Of a stretch of DNA of 64,000 nt, positions 1-11,390 are shown piece after piece. Position numbers and translations under genes: made by a program. Numbering within the stretch: the first letter of the stretch is position 1; every line of letters starts with the position of its first letter. The stretch lies in contig NZ_CP160849.1 of NCBI RefSeq assembly GCF_040790665.1, positions 1,261,001-1,325,000 of the forward strand, given 5' to 3'. The notes under the pieces were generated by a model that was given only the letters and a program-made list of their open reading frames with translations, had not been told where the DNA came from and searched no databases. This stretch comes from Sulfitobacter pontiacus. Its GTDB lineage: Bacteria > Pseudomonadota > Alphaproteobacteria > Rhodobacterales > Rhodobacteraceae.

Positions 1-66
1 GCGCCTAGAAGATCATGCGGGGACGGCTGACTTTCCTGATGATGTTTCCGGCATCTGCTTCGAATT

Positions 67-513
67 TCAGGACCTTGCCGCCAGAAACCGTTCAAGAAAG
101 TGCCGATCCCCATCGTTGCCTAGCACCGAAACGGCCTCTTCCCCCGACAGAACAACTGTTGCGTGGTCAGGCTCTATCGGGGGGGCAATATGACGGACGG
201 GATGGGCGACATAGACATGGCAAATTTTCTCGGCCCAGATGTCATACTCCGGCATATAGGCGTATCGCCGGAATGCCCCCAACCGCCGAGGGCGCGCAAT
301 GGTCCAGCCAATCTCTTCCATCACCTCGCGGTGGAGCGTTTGGAGAGGCGATTCACCGGGGTCAATGCCACCGCCTGGCAACTGAATATCAACATGTGGC
401 CTAAGCTGGGCGGTCATCAAAAAGCGGCCCTTGAGGGGCAAAATCGCATAGGCTCCGGGACGCGACGTGTATGTTTTTCCCGGAATGGGCGGTTCCCCAA
501 CGCGTCGCATCAT
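67..513 (-). CDS. Nudix hydrolase
   Basis: A 148-residue Nudix-fold pyrophosphohydrolase. The Nudix box is complete at residues 48-70 (G48, E54, R62, E63, E66, E67, G69), the residues that bind Mg2+ and cleave X-linked nucleoside diphosphates. The substrate cannot be read from the sequence. The reading frame is open further upstream, but I start at the ATG at 513 because a GGGGGAG ribosome site lies 4 bases before it and 7 before a second ATG at 510; the longer N-terminus is Arg-rich and unlike the family. The gene diverges from hslO with about 80 bases between them, so the two probably share a promoter region. Confidence 0.85.
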   Translation of the reverse strand: MMRRVGEPPIPGKTYTSRPGAYAILPLKGRFLMTAQLRPHVDIQLPGGGIDPGESPLQTLHREVMEEIGWTIARPRRLGAFRRYAYMPEYDIWAEKICHVYVAHPVRHIAPPIEPDHATVVLSGEEAVSVLGNDGDRHFLERFLAARS

Positions 514-591
514 ATGACTCCCCCTTTTCGCACGGCTTGTTGCCCTTATATAGACGCGGTATGCCAACCGTCTGCCGGTAAGGAAAGTCAA

Positions 592-1578
592 ATGACCCAA
601 GGAAACAAAATCGCGTGGGACGACACCGTTCTACCCTTTCAACTCGATGCCTCTGATATTCGGGGGCGCGTCGCGCGTCTGGATGGCGTGCTGGAAGGGA
701 TTTTGCGTCAGCATGACTATCCCGAAAAGGTAGAAGCGTTGGTCGCCGAAATGGCCTTGCTCACGGCGCTGATCGGGCAAACCATTAAGCTGCGCTGGAA
801 ATTGCAGCTGCAGGTCCAATCCAAAGGTCCCGTGCGCATGATTGCGACAGACTACTACGGGCCTACGGATGATGGTGAACCCGCTCGCATCCGCGCCTAC
901 GCCAGCTATGATGCCGACCGGATCACCGATGGGCCGGCCTTTGATCAGGTGGGCGAGGGGTATTTCGCCATTATGATCGATCAGGGCAACGGGATGACCC
1001 CCTATCAGGGGATTACGCCGCTTACCGGTAAATCGCTGTCCGAATGTGCAGAGGCGTATTTCGCGCAGTCCGAACAGCTGCCCACACGGTTTGAGCTGAG
1101 CTTTGGCAAATCCACCTCCCCGGGGGAGGATGAACATTGGCGCGCGGGCGGTGTTATGCTGCAACATATGCCAAAAGCCTCGCCCTTTGCCGCGCAAGGG
1201 GAAGGCAGCGGCGAGGTGCTGCAAGCCACTGATCTGGTCGACGGTGAAGAGGGGGATAACTGGCGCCGCGTCAACGTCTTGCTGGATACGGTAGACGAGC
1301 TTGAACTGATTGGGCCGAGCTTGCCGCCGACAGATCTTTTGAAACGTCTGTTTCACGAGGAGATGCCGCGCGTATTCGACGCGCAGGCGGTCCGCTTTGG
1401 CTGCACTTGCTCCGAAGATCGTGTGCGGCAAAGCCTGTCGATCTATTCGGCGGGGGATATCGAAACGATGACGACAGACGACGGCCGCGTCACGGCCGAC
1501 TGCCAGTTCTGTGGCGCGCATTATGATCTGGACCCGAAAACAGTCGGGTTCGAGGCAGAAGACAACAGTGGCAGCTGA
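592..1578 (+). CDS. hslO: Redox-regulated chaperone Hsp33
   Basis: Hsp33 is a cytosolic holdase chaperone switched on by oxidation, when its zinc-bound cysteines form disulfides. The C-terminal zinc site is visible as C271-x-C273 and C304-x2-C307, the family's CxC...CxxC pattern. The protein is 328 residues, close to the usual size with a slightly longer N-terminus. The start at 592 follows an AAGGAAAG ribosome site; the same frame is open far upstream, but that stretch is antisense to the neighbouring Nudix gene and is not used. The 3' end overlaps the next gene by 11 bases, so the two are probably co-translated. Confidence 0.93.
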   Translation: MTQGNKIAWDDTVLPFQLDASDIRGRVARLDGVLEGILRQHDYPEKVEALVAEMALLTALIGQTIKLRWKLQLQVQSKGPVRMIATDYYGPTDDGEPARIRAYASYDADRITDGPAFDQVGEGYFAIMIDQGNGMTPYQGITPLTGKSLSECAEAYFAQSEQLPTRFELSFGKSTSPGEDEHWRAGGVMLQHMPKASPFAAQGEGSGEVLQATDLVDGEEGDNWRRVNVLLDTVDELELIGPSLPPTDLLKRLFHEEMPRVFDAQAVRFGCTCSEDRVRQSLSIYSAGDIETMTTDDGRVTADCQFCGAHYDLDPKTVGFEAEDNSGS

Positions 1579-2164
1579 TCAGCTCGCCCATTTTCGGAAG
1601 GCGCTGGCGCAAACTGGTGTCACGTCTTCCGATTTTGACCTTAACAAAGGGTCTACGCCACCGGCGAATCGGACATTGCGGCCAGCTGGCGTTTTGGCCC
1701 CGATCGTTGAACGGGGCGGGCGGTTGGAACTTATCCTGACCAAACGGTCGTCCGCGCTAAAGCACCATCCGGGGCAAATCGCCTTCCCTGGGGGCAAGCA
1801 GGATGGCGGTGATGCGGATGTTGTTGCCGCAGCTCTACGCGAGGCGCGGGAAGAAATCGGCCTGCCCTCGGATCTGGTCGACGTCTTGGGTACGCTGCCC
1901 GCACATGAGACAGTTACCAACTTTCTGGTGACGCCCGTCATTGCCTTCGTGAAAAAAGACTTCGAAATTATCCCCGAGCCCGGCGAGGTTGAGGAAGTCT
2001 TTACCGTTCCGCTTGATCATGTGCTCAACGCTGAAAATTACGTGGTCCAGTCGCGCCGGTGGCAGGGGCAGCGACGGTATTATTACACGGTTCCTTATGG
2101 TCCCTATTACATTTGGGGGGCAACCGCGCGTATGTTGCGGGCATGGACAGAACGTATGATGTGA
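1568..2164 (+). CDS. CoA pyrophosphatase-type Nudix hydrolase
   Basis: A 198-residue Nudix protein of the NudL/YeaB type, whose members split coenzyme A or its derivatives into phosphopantetheine and 3',5'-ADP. The signature before the Nudix box is present (LTKRSSALKHHPGQIAFPGG, residues 58-76), and the box follows at 76-99 with Asp82 where most Nudix proteins have Glu, as is common in this subfamily. I chose the GTG at 1568, which lies inside the last codons of hslO; no ATG in a sensible position competes. It overlaps cca by 22 bases, so hslO, this gene and cca form a tight operon. Confidence 0.88.
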   Translation: MAADQLAHFRKALAQTGVTSSDFDLNKGSTPPANRTLRPAGVLAPIVERGGRLELILTKRSSALKHHPGQIAFPGGKQDGGDADVVAAALREAREEIGLPSDLVDVLGTLPAHETVTNFLVTPVIAFVKKDFEIIPEPGEVEEVFTVPLDHVLNAENYVVQSRRWQGQRRYYYTVPYGPYYIWGATARMLRAWTERMM

Positions 2165-3327
2165 CCCTTCCTGCCAGTACGCGCTGGCTTTCCGACCCCG
2201 ATGCCCAAGCCGTATGCGATGCGGTGACGGACGGCGGGCATGCGATCTATTTTGTCGGGGGCTGTGTGCGGAACGCGCTTTTGGGCGTGGCGGATAGCGA
2301 TGTCGACATGTCGACCAATGCATTGCCCGAGCGTGTCATGGCTCTTGCCGCGCGCGCTGGGCTGAAAGCCGTACCGACGGGCGTGGAACATGGAACTGTC
2401 ACTGTGGTCAGCGGTGGTAAGGGGTTCGAGGTGACGACCTTCCGCCGGGATGTGGAAACGGACGGGCGACGCGCGGTTGTCGCTTTTTCGGACAGTATCC
2501 TCGACGATGCGTTGCGCCGTGATTTTACGATGAACGCGCTTTACGCGGATGCGCAGGGGCGGGTGATCGACCCGCTTGAAGGTCTTGTTGATTTGCGCGC
2601 GCGGCGGGTGAGGTTTATCGAGGATGCCGCCCAACGTATCCGCGAAGATTACCTGCGCATCTTGCGCTATTTCCGGTTTTGCGCGTGGTATGCGGACCCG
2701 GTCGAGGGCTTCGATCCGGAGGCTTTGGCCGCGATTGCAGCGCATACCGACGGGTTGGAAAGCCTGTCGGCGGAGCGGATCGGAGCAGAGCTTACGAAGC
2801 TGTTAACCGCGCCGGACCCTGCGCCAGCGGTCGCGGCGATGCGCCAAACCGGCGTTTTGGGGACCATTCTGCCGGGGAGCGATGACCGCTGGCTCGGGAT
2901 GGTCGTGCATTTCGAACAGCTGTTGCAGATGTCTGTGGACTGGCGCACGCGGCTGGCCGCGCTTGGCGGTGAGGATATCGACCAGCGCCTGAGGTTGAGC
3001 AAGGCAGACGCGAAACACCTGCATCGGCTGAAAGAGGCGGCATATGGCGCAGAGACAGTGGCCGCGATTGCCCATATCGACGGCGGCGATATGGCGCGCG
3101 CGGTTGTTGTGCTGCGCGCCTGCCTGTCTGAAACGCCACCCGATGCGGCTGTGCTTGATCGTATCGCGCAGGCAGAAGCTGCCGTATTTCCCGTGCAAGC
3201 CGCTGATTTGATGCCGGAATACACCGGCCCTGCTTTGGGCAGGCGGCTGGCCGCGCTTAGGGCGCTCTGGATCGCTTCGGGGTTTGCGGCGACGCGGGAC
3301 AGTTTGTTGGACACGCCAGAAAGCTGA
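2143..3327 (+). CDS. cca: CCA tRNA nucleotidyltransferase
   Basis: A class II nucleotidyltransferase of 394 residues that adds or repairs the 3' CCA of tRNAs. The N-terminus carries the polymerase-beta-type head: the VGGCVRNALLG motif, then the metal-binding pair in DSDVDMSTNA. The TTFRRD element and RRDFTMNALY follow, and the RIREDYLRILRYFRF block marks the neck that reads the tRNA. The start at 2143 (MDRTYDVTLPAS) lies within the end of the upstream Nudix gene. Whether it does full CCA addition or shares the work with another enzyme cannot be told from the sequence. Confidence 0.92.
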   Translation: MDRTYDVTLPASTRWLSDPDAQAVCDAVTDGGHAIYFVGGCVRNALLGVADSDVDMSTNALPERVMALAARAGLKAVPTGVEHGTVTVVSGGKGFEVTTFRRDVETDGRRAVVAFSDSILDDALRRDFTMNALYADAQGRVIDPLEGLVDLRARRVRFIEDAAQRIREDYLRILRYFRFCAWYADPVEGFDPEALAAIAAHTDGLESLSAERIGAELTKLLTAPDPAPAVAAMRQTGVLGTILPGSDDRWLGMVVHFEQLLQMSVDWRTRLAALGGEDIDQRLRLSKADAKHLHRLKEAAYGAETVAAIAHIDGGDMARAVVVLRACLSETPPDAAVLDRIAQAEAAVFPVQAADLMPEYTGPALGRRLAALRALWIASGFAATRDSLLDTPES

Positions 3328-3396
3328 CGCAACCTGTGGTCTTTTCGGCGCGGCTCTTTCTATAGTGGCGGCGAACACGCGCCCTACAGGTGAATT

Positions 3397-5237
3397 ATGT
3401 TTCGATTTTTCGAAAATCTTGTCGATCCCTATGCGGACTACGCCGAGCAAGACACGCCGCCCACGCGGCTGTGGCCCTTTTTCCGCAACTACAGCGCGCC
3501 GTTCAAAACGGTGTTCTGGGTCACGGGTGTGCTTTCCGTTGTGGTCGCGGCGGTTGAGATCGGGCTGATCTACTATATGGGCCGTCTTGTCGATCTGATG
3601 GACGGCAGCCCGGCCGAGGTATGGCGCAACTATGGGGCGGAGTTTATCGTCGTCGCGCTGCTTATCCTGATCGCGCGTCCCGCTGTGCAGGCGGTTCATG
3701 TGTTACTGCTGAACAACGCTGTGTTGCCAAATTACGGCACACTTTTCCGGTGGCGCGGACACCGTCAGGTGCTGCGGCAATCGGTCGGCTGGTTCGAGGA
3801 TGACTTTGCCGGGCGCATCGCCAACCGCATCATGCAAACGCCCCCCGCTGCGGGAGAGGTCGTGTTTCAGGTTTTTGACGCGATTTCCTATGCGCTGGCC
3901 TATCTCATCGGCGCAGCGATTTTGTTAACCACGTCGGACTGGCAGCTGCTGATCCCCTTGGTCGCGTGGTTCGCGCTTTATGCTGTGCTGACCCAATGGA
4001 CGATCAAGCGTGTGGCGGTTGCGTCGCAGGCGGCGTCGGATGCGCGGTCAGAGGTGACAGGCCGCGTGGTCGACAGTTACAGCAACATTCATTCGGTCAA
4101 GATGTTTGCCCACCATGACCGCGAGATTGAATATGCCAAGGGCGCTATCGAGAATGCGCGCGTCACTTTTCAAAAGGAAATGCGGATATTCACCATCATG
4201 GATATCTGTCTGGTCAGCTTGAACGGTTTGTTAATCGTCGGTGTCGTAGGCTGGGCGTTCTATCTGTGGTCAACCGGCAACGCGACGGTGGGCGTGGTGA
4301 CGGCTGCGACGGCGCTGACGCTGCGGTTGAACTCCATGACCGCCTGGATCATGTGGGCGCTTTCGACGTTCTTCCAGCAGCTTGGCGTCGTGGCCGAGGG
4401 GCTTGAAACGATTGCGCAGCCAATCACCTTGGTTGACGACAGCGATGCCAAGCCGCTGGCCCTGACCGACGGGCGGGTGGAGATGCGCGGGCTGACCCAT
4501 CATTATGGCCGTGGTTCGGGCGGGTTGGATCAGGTGGATATCACCGTGCAGCCGGGGGAAAAGATCGGCCTGATCGGGCGGTCGGGCGCGGGCAAATCGA
4601 CCTTGGTCAAGCTGCTGCTGCGGTTTTACGACCCCGAAGGCGGACGCATTCTGATTGACGGGCAGGATATCACCACCGTCCGGCAGGACAGCTTGCGGCA
4701 GGCGATCGGGATGGTGCAGCAGGACAATGCCTTGCTGCATCGGTCGATCCGCGAAAATATCCTTTACGGTCGTCCCACCGCGACGGAGGCAGAGGTGATT
4801 GCCGCAGCGAAACAGGCCCAAGCACATGATTTTATTCAGGAGTTGAACGATCAGGGCGGGCGGTCCGGCTATGACGCGCAGGTTGGCGAGCGGGGCGTGA
4901 AACTGTCGGGAGGGCAGCGGCAACGCATCGCGCTGGCGCGGGTCATCCTCAAGAACGCGCCGATCCTTTTGCTGGACGAAGCGACGAGCGCGCTTGACAG
5001 CGAGGTAGAAGCCGCGATCCAGCAGACCCTGTACGGCATGATGGAGGGCAAGACCGTCATCGCCATCGCGCATCGCCTATCCACCATCGCTGAAATGGAC
5101 CGTATTCTGGTCATGGACGGGGGCCGTATCGTCGAAGAGGGCACGCATGAGGTGCTTTTGGGACAAGGCGGGCTATATGCAGATTTCTGGAACCGGCAAT
5201 CCGGCGGGTTCCTTCGCACAGAAGAGCCGACATCGTA

Positions 5238-5238
<1 letters not shown>
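3397..5238 (+). CDS. ABC exporter, fused membrane and ATPase domains (first of pair)
   Basis: A 613-residue half-transporter of the MsbA/MdlB type: a six-helix membrane domain (about 30-330), then a nucleotide-binding domain. Walker A (GRSGAGKST) lies near residue 393, the LSGGQ signature near 502, and Walker B with the catalytic glutamate (LLLDEATSALD) near 525. An AGGTGA ribosome site precedes the ATG. The stop codon overlaps the start of the next gene, another half-exporter with about the same layout, so the two most likely form a heterodimer. Both ATP sites look intact, unlike many heterodimeric exporters with one degenerate site. The substrate is unknown; lipids or drugs are typical for the family. 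Confidence 0.9.
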
Positions 5239-7064
<1,826 letters not shown>

Positions 7065-7102
7065 GGCTTTTGCTGCGCCCGGCTTCGCGGTAAGCCCTGC
7101 GC

Positions 7103-8341
7103 ATGACAGAATATACAATCCAGCGACTTGGCCACCTGGGCGACGGCATTGCGCCCGGCCCTTTATTTGCCCCGATGACCCTGCCGGGCGAGGTGGTGAC
7201 AGGCACGCCTGACGGTCAGACCCTGACCGACATCCGTATCGTCACCCCGTCGGAGAACCGGGTGTCGGCGCCGTGTCGCCACTTCAAGGCCTGTGGCGGC
7301 TGCCAGTTGCAGCATGCGTCGGATGATTACGTCGCGGATTTCAAGCTGGGCGTGGTCAAGGCGTCGCTGGATGCCCACGGGATAGAGACTGTATTCAAGC
7401 CGCTGCAAACCTCGCCTGCGCAATCGCGCCGTCGGGCCACCTTTGCGGCGAAACGCACCAAAAAGGGCGCGATGGCCGGCTTCCACGGGCGCGGTTCTGA
7501 TGTGGTGATCGAAATTCCCGGGTGTCAGTTGCTGGACCCTGCGGTGATGGGCGCGCTGCCGATTGCCGAAAAGCTTGCCGTGATCGGCACCAGCCGCAAG
7601 GCCGCACTGGCTGTGACGGTGACCGCGTCGCGCGGGGGGATCGATATCTCCGTCCAGAACGGGAAAGAGCTGGACGGCCCCTTGCGGCAAGAACTGGCGC
7701 ATCTGTGCGACAGTCTGGGGCTGGCGCGGCTGACCTGGGACGGCGAGGTGATCGCGATGCGGACGCCGCCCGTGCAGCGTTTCGGTGCGGCCAAGGTGAC
7801 ACCTCCGCCCGGTGCCTTCCTGCAAGCCACCCCGCACGGAGAGGCGGCGCTGGTCACCGCCGTGCGCGAGGCTGTCGGTGAGGCGCGCCATGTGATTGAC
7901 CTGTTTGCCGGCTGCGGCACGTTCAGCCTGCCCCTGGCCGATCAGGCAGAGGTACACGCCGTCGAAGGTGACGCCGCCATGACCGCCGCGCTGGATCACG
8001 GGTGGCGCATGTCGACGGGGCTTAAACCCGTCACGACAGAGGCGCGTGACCTGTTCCGCCGACCCTTGCTGCCGGACGAGCTGGCCAAGACCGACGCGGT
8101 GGTCATCGACCCGCCGCGCGCGGGGGCCGAGGCCCAGATCGCAGAGATCGTCAAAGCGATGCCGCCGGTGCTGGCCTATGTGTCGTGTAACCCCGTCACC
8201 TTCGCGCGGGACGCCGCCGTGCTGATTGCCGCCGGTTATACGTTGAATTGGGTGCAAGTCGTTGATCAATTCCGCTGGTCCTCCCATGTGGAGCTGGCAG
8301 CGCAGTTCACTGCGCCGGAAGTACAACGCAAACGTAAGTAA
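7103..8341 (+). CDS. Class I RNA (uracil-5-)-methyltransferase, RumA/TrmA family
   Basis: A 412-residue SAM-dependent methyltransferase of the family that makes 5-methyluridine in rRNA or tRNA. Three cysteines of the iron-sulfur site are visible at C58, C64 and C67, with a likely fourth near residue 147 (IPGCQLL). The SAM fold starts at VIDLFAGCGTFSLPLA. The DPPRAG loop and the catalytic cysteine in YVSCNPVTFARD are both present near the C-terminus. It is shorter than E. coli RlmD, as alphaproteobacterial members often are. The N-terminal TRAM-like part is only partly conserved. The target base is not predictable here. Confidence 0.88.
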   Translation: MTEYTIQRLGHLGDGIAPGPLFAPMTLPGEVVTGTPDGQTLTDIRIVTPSENRVSAPCRHFKACGGCQLQHASDDYVADFKLGVVKASLDAHGIETVFKPLQTSPAQSRRRATFAAKRTKKGAMAGFHGRGSDVVIEIPGCQLLDPAVMGALPIAEKLAVIGTSRKAALAVTVTASRGGIDISVQNGKELDGPLRQELAHLCDSLGLARLTWDGEVIAMRTPPVQRFGAAKVTPPPGAFLQATPHGEAALVTAVREAVGEARHVIDLFAGCGTFSLPLADQAEVHAVEGDAAMTAALDHGWRMSTGLKPVTTEARDLFRRPLLPDELAKTDAVVIDPPRAGAEAQIAEIVKAMPPVLAYVSCNPVTFARDAAVLIAAGYTLNWVQVVDQFRWSSHVELAAQFTAPEVQRKRK

Positions 8342-8350
8342 CGCAGATCT

Positions 8351-9142
8351 ATGGTGGGCACGGTAAACATGCGGGAACGTCTGGGAAGATGGGTCGAAGG
8401 GCGGGCCGTCAGCAATTTCATCATCGGTGTGATCGTGTTCAACGCCGCCTTGTTGGGGATGGAGACAGCCCCCGCCCTGATGGAGAAATACGGCACGCTG
8501 ATCCTGTTTCTTGATCGCGTCTGCCTGTTCATTTTCATCGCCGAGATCACGCTCAAGATCATTGCGCGAGGGGTCGGGTTCTTCCGCAACGGGTGGAACG
8601 TCTTTGACTTTACGGTCGTTGCCATCGCGCTGGTGCCTGCGGTGCAGGGGCTGTCTGTCTTGCGGGCGCTGCGTATCCTGCGGGTTTTGCGTGTGCTGTC
8701 CGTCGCCCCGCGTCTGCGCCGCGTTGTCGAAGGGTTTATCACCGCGTTGCCCGGTATGGGGTCGGTGTTCCTGCTGATGACGATCATCTTTTACATCGGG
8801 TCCGTCATTGCGACCAAATTGTTCAGCGACCAGTTCCCCGAATGGTTCGGGTCATTGCCCGCCAGCGCCTATAGCCTGTTCCAGATCATGACGCTGGAAA
8901 GCTGGTCGATGGGGATCGTCCGCCCGGTGATGGAGGTCTATCCCTATGCGTGGGTCTTCTTCGTGCCGTTTATTCTGGTCACGACCTTTGCTGTGGTGAA
9001 CTTGCTGGTGGGTCTGATCGTGAACTCGATGCAGGACGCGCATAACGAGGAAGAGACCGTGCGCACCGATGCCTACCGGCTTGAGGTGATGGAAAAGCTG
9101 GAAGCGATCGAAAAGAAGCTGGCAGAGCATAGCCGACAGTAA
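8351..9142 (+). CDS. Voltage-gated sodium channel, NavBac type
   Basis: A single-domain, six-helix channel subunit of 263 residues that should assemble as a homotetramer in the inner membrane. The S4 voltage sensor has arginines every third position (R105, R108, R111, R114). The selectivity filter is TLESWSM at 181-187, the classic bacterial sodium filter, followed by S6 (about 200-226) and a short C-terminal acidic coiled coil (about 232-260). Roseobacter-group members of this family are well studied sodium channels. The start could also be the ATG at 8369; neither site has a strong ribosome-binding sequence. Confidence 0.92.
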   Translation: MVGTVNMRERLGRWVEGRAVSNFIIGVIVFNAALLGMETAPALMEKYGTLILFLDRVCLFIFIAEITLKIIARGVGFFRNGWNVFDFTVVAIALVPAVQGLSVLRALRILRVLRVLSVAPRLRRVVEGFITALPGMGSVFLLMTIIFYIGSVIATKLFSDQFPEWFGSLPASAYSLFQIMTLESWSMGIVRPVMEVYPYAWVFFVPFILVTTFAVVNLLVGLIVNSMQDAHNEEETVRTDAYRLEVMEKLEAIEKKLAEHSRQ

Positions 9143-9221
9143 CGGCTTTTTGACCGCATCTATATTTGCTACATGATAGGGCATCCACATAAGGCCGAAA
9201 AGGTCGCGGGAACGAGGCATA

Positions 9222-9725
9222 GTGAACATGAAACGCAGAAACCTGATTCTGGGTGGCACCGCGCTGGTCGCGCTTGGGGCCTGCAGCAGCAGTAAATTCA
9301 AACGGTACAACGGGCCGCAGGTCACCTATGTGATCGTCAACAAGGGCGACCGCCGGATGTATCTGATGCACCACGACAAGGTGCTGGAATCATACGATAT
9401 CAAACTGGGGTTCGCGCCTGTGGGCCACAAGGTGTACGAAGGTGACGGGCGCACGCCCGAAGGGATCTATATGATCGACCGGCGCAATCCGAACAGCCGC
9501 TTCCACCTGTCGATCGGCATCAACTACCCCAATGAAATGGACCGCGCCCGCGCGGAAGCTTTGGGCAAAAGCCCCGGTGGCGATATCTTTATCCACGGTC
9601 AAAAGACCGCCAAGGACAAGAATCGCACCGATTGGACGTGGGGGTGTATCTCTGTCTCGAACGACGAGATGGAGGAGATCTATGCGATGGTCGGGGATAA
9701 CACCCCCATCGCACTGAACCCCTGA
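9222..9725 (+). CDS. L,D-transpeptidase (YkuD) lipoprotein
   Basis: A 167-residue lipoprotein with a lipobox (LGAC) near residue 21 and a YkuD catalytic domain after it. The active-site pattern H...GC is present in IFIHGQKT and TWGCISVSNDE; the Cys is the nucleophile that forms or attacks 3-3 peptide cross-links in peptidoglycan. The Ser/Thr-x-GC position is Thr-Trp-Gly-Cys. The start may be the GTG at 9222 or the ATG at 9228; a GAGG site lies 4 and 10 bases upstream respectively. It faces the CAP-domain gene tail to tail with only 32 bases between stops. Confidence 0.85.
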   Translation: MNMKRRNLILGGTALVALGACSSSKFKRYNGPQVTYVIVNKGDRRMYLMHHDKVLESYDIKLGFAPVGHKVYEGDGRTPEGIYMIDRRNPNSRFHLSIGINYPNEMDRARAEALGKSPGGDIFIHGQKTAKDKNRTDWTWGCISVSNDEMEEIYAMVGDNTPIALNP

Positions 9726-9757
9726 TATCTAGTTAAAAGCGGGGGTGACCTTGGCGG

Positions 9758-10267
9758 TCACTTCCCCATCACCATGGTCCACCAGATCTTGCCGTTGTTT
9801 TCCTGATGCCAGGAAAAGCCCATGTTCAAAGCGTCCTTCGACATGATGATGCGGCGGGTGTCCGGTTTCTCCATCCACGCGGCAAGTGTTTCGAGCTCGG
9901 TCTCGTAGGTTTCCGAGATGACTTCGCCGACCAGCGCGCCGGTATATCCTACGCGTTGGATACGATCGACAGGGGACGACCCGTCAGACCCGAAGTGCCA
10001 GGGGCGGTTCTGCACCGCCATATCCCGCGAATGGGTCGCGGCGGCGGCGTTCAGTTGTGCGTCCAGTTGAACGGGTGCCAGACCGGAGGCACCGCGCAGC
10101 GCGTTCACGGAATCAAGCATGCGGAATTGCAGCTTGCCGGTATCGTTGCGCCCGATCTTATAGACGGTAGGGCCGGGGCGACCGTCGGACGCAAGCGGGG
10201 TTGGTGCAGGGGTACAGGCCGCCAGCGCCACGGTCAGGGAAATAAGGATTGAAAACAGACGGATCAT
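9758..10267 (-). CDS. CAP/SCP-domain lipoprotein
   Basis: A 169-residue secreted lipoprotein: signal peptide with lipobox LAAC at about 15-18, then a CAP (SCP/YkwD) domain. The domain's helices and conserved residues can be followed: NALRGASGLAPVQLDAQLN, the HSRDMA helix, WHFGSDGSSPVDRIQRVGY, and GEVISETYETELETLAAWM. Bacterial YkwD-type proteins are cell-envelope proteins of largely unknown activity. Its position between two L,D-transpeptidase genes suggests work at the cell wall, which is inference. It is divergent from the second L,D-transpeptidase, with 171 bases between them. Confidence 0.82.
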   Translation of the reverse strand: MIRLFSILISLTVALAACTPAPTPLASDGRPGPTVYKIGRNDTGKLQFRMLDSVNALRGASGLAPVQLDAQLNAAAATHSRDMAVQNRPWHFGSDGSSPVDRIQRVGYTGALVGEVISETYETELETLAAWMEKPDTRRIIMSKDALNMGFSWHQENNGKIWWTMVMGK

Positions 10268-10438
10268 GGCGCAGCTCCACGCAGTTGGGTTTGTCGTGCC
10301 ATACAGCTTGATGCGTTGCAGATCAAACGCACATGAGCGTGAGCGCGCCTGTTAACGCTTGTTTGATTTGAAACTGCGACTTTCGAGCCATATACGACAG
10401 TATTATACTAGGTTGTAACTACCTTCAGGAGACATCTG

Positions 10439-11044
10439 ATGTCTGATAAGAAATTTACCCTTTCGTCGCGCCGTGCTTTCCTTGCTGGCAGCGCCGCGAT
10501 GCTGGCAACGCCCGCGCTGGCGCAAAGCAGCGTCAACAGCGAAGCGACCACGGAGACGGAGCGTGATCTGACCGAGACCGTGCGTCGCAACACCTCCAGC
10601 TTCCGCACGCTGGATTGGCAGCCTTACTTCAGCGACACCAAGAACGGGGCGATTCTTGTCGATATCGACAGCCGCGCGGTGCATTACTGGTCCGAGGATC
10701 AGTCGATCTACAAACTATACCCCTCAAGCGTACCGCTGACCGAGGAACTGACCCGCCGTGGGCGTACCAGCGTGATCCAGAAGGTCGTCGGGCCCACATG
10801 GCGTCCGACCCCGTCGATGCTGGAACGCAACCCAGAGTGGCCAGCGGTGATCGGGCCGGGCCCTGACAACCCCTTGGGCACCCACGCGCTGTACCTGAGC
10901 TGGACGTACTACCGTATCCATGGCACGCATGACACACGCAAGATCGGGCGTCGTTCGTCGAATGGCTGCATTGGCCTGTACAATGAACATATTGCTGAAC
11001 TTTTTGGCATGGCGAACGTCGGCACCCAAGTGTTGCTTATTTGA
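10439..11044 (+). CDS. L,D-transpeptidase with Tat-type signal
   Basis: A 201-residue periplasmic L,D-transpeptidase of the ErfK/YbiS group. The N-terminus reads SRRAFLAG followed by a hydrophobic stretch and TPALAQ, a twin-arginine signal ending in an A-x-A cleavage site, so it is probably exported folded. The catalytic motif is complete: HGTHDTRKIGRRSSNGCIGL near the C-terminus, with His, Ser and nucleophile Cys. An AGGAG ribosome site precedes the ATG. It is the second YkuD protein within 2 kb; unlike the first it is soluble rather than lipid-anchored. Confidence 0.88.
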   Translation: MSDKKFTLSSRRAFLAGSAAMLATPALAQSSVNSEATTETERDLTETVRRNTSSFRTLDWQPYFSDTKNGAILVDIDSRAVHYWSEDQSIYKLYPSSVPLTEELTRRGRTSVIQKVVGPTWRPTPSMLERNPEWPAVIGPGPDNPLGTHALYLSWTYYRIHGTHDTRKIGRRSSNGCIGLYNEHIAELFGMANVGTQVLLI

Positions 11045-11184
11045 CAACTTTTTAGCGATTGTGGTGCTCAAAAGCTGAATCCGGGTTTGCAATTACCCGC
11101 TGATGCTGTTTAGAAAGTTTTACGAGGTAAGTCTTGGGCGCGTGCTATCACACTGTGAAGTACGCCTTTTCTGGAGGTTATGTT

Positions 11185-11367
11185 ATGAAGAAACTCGTTC
11201 TCGCCGCTGCTCTGACAGCTGCTGCATCGAATGCATTTGCTGGTTCGCTGGCAGAGCCAATCATCGAAGCACCCGTCATCGTTGAAGAGTCCACCTCTTC
11301 TTCCTCGGGCATCCTGATTCCTCTGCTGCTGCTGGCCGTTGTTGCTGCTGCAGTTGCTTCCGACTAA
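11185..11367 (+). CDS. Small exported/membrane peptide, 60 residues
   Basis: A 60-residue protein with a strong ribosome site (GGAGG, 7 bases upstream). It has a signal peptide (MKKLVLAAALTAAASNAFAG), a short acidic and Ser-rich middle (EESTSSSSG), and a hydrophobic C-terminal helix ILIPLLLLAVVAAAVAS. It should sit in the inner membrane with most of its length in the periplasm. A strong terminator follows 24 bases after the stop, so it is transcribed alone. Similar small proteins occur next to hemH in related genomes as far as I recall, and have sometimes been labelled ferrochelatase by position; nothing in it resembles that enzyme. Function unknown. Confidence 0.8.
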   Translation: MKKLVLAAALTAAASNAFAGSLAEPIIEAPVIVEESTSSSSGILIPLLLLAVVAAAVASD

Positions 11368-11390
11368 TTCGGTCGAAGTTTCAGTTAGAA

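Noticed and set aside
1..66. Possible start of a gene on the minus strand at the left edge
   Set aside because: Frames reading leftwards meet stops at once; the edge is too short to assign.
9741..9761. Small GTGACC/GGTCAC hairpin between the two convergent genes
   Set aside because: Only six base pairs and it overlaps a coding end; not enough to call a terminator.
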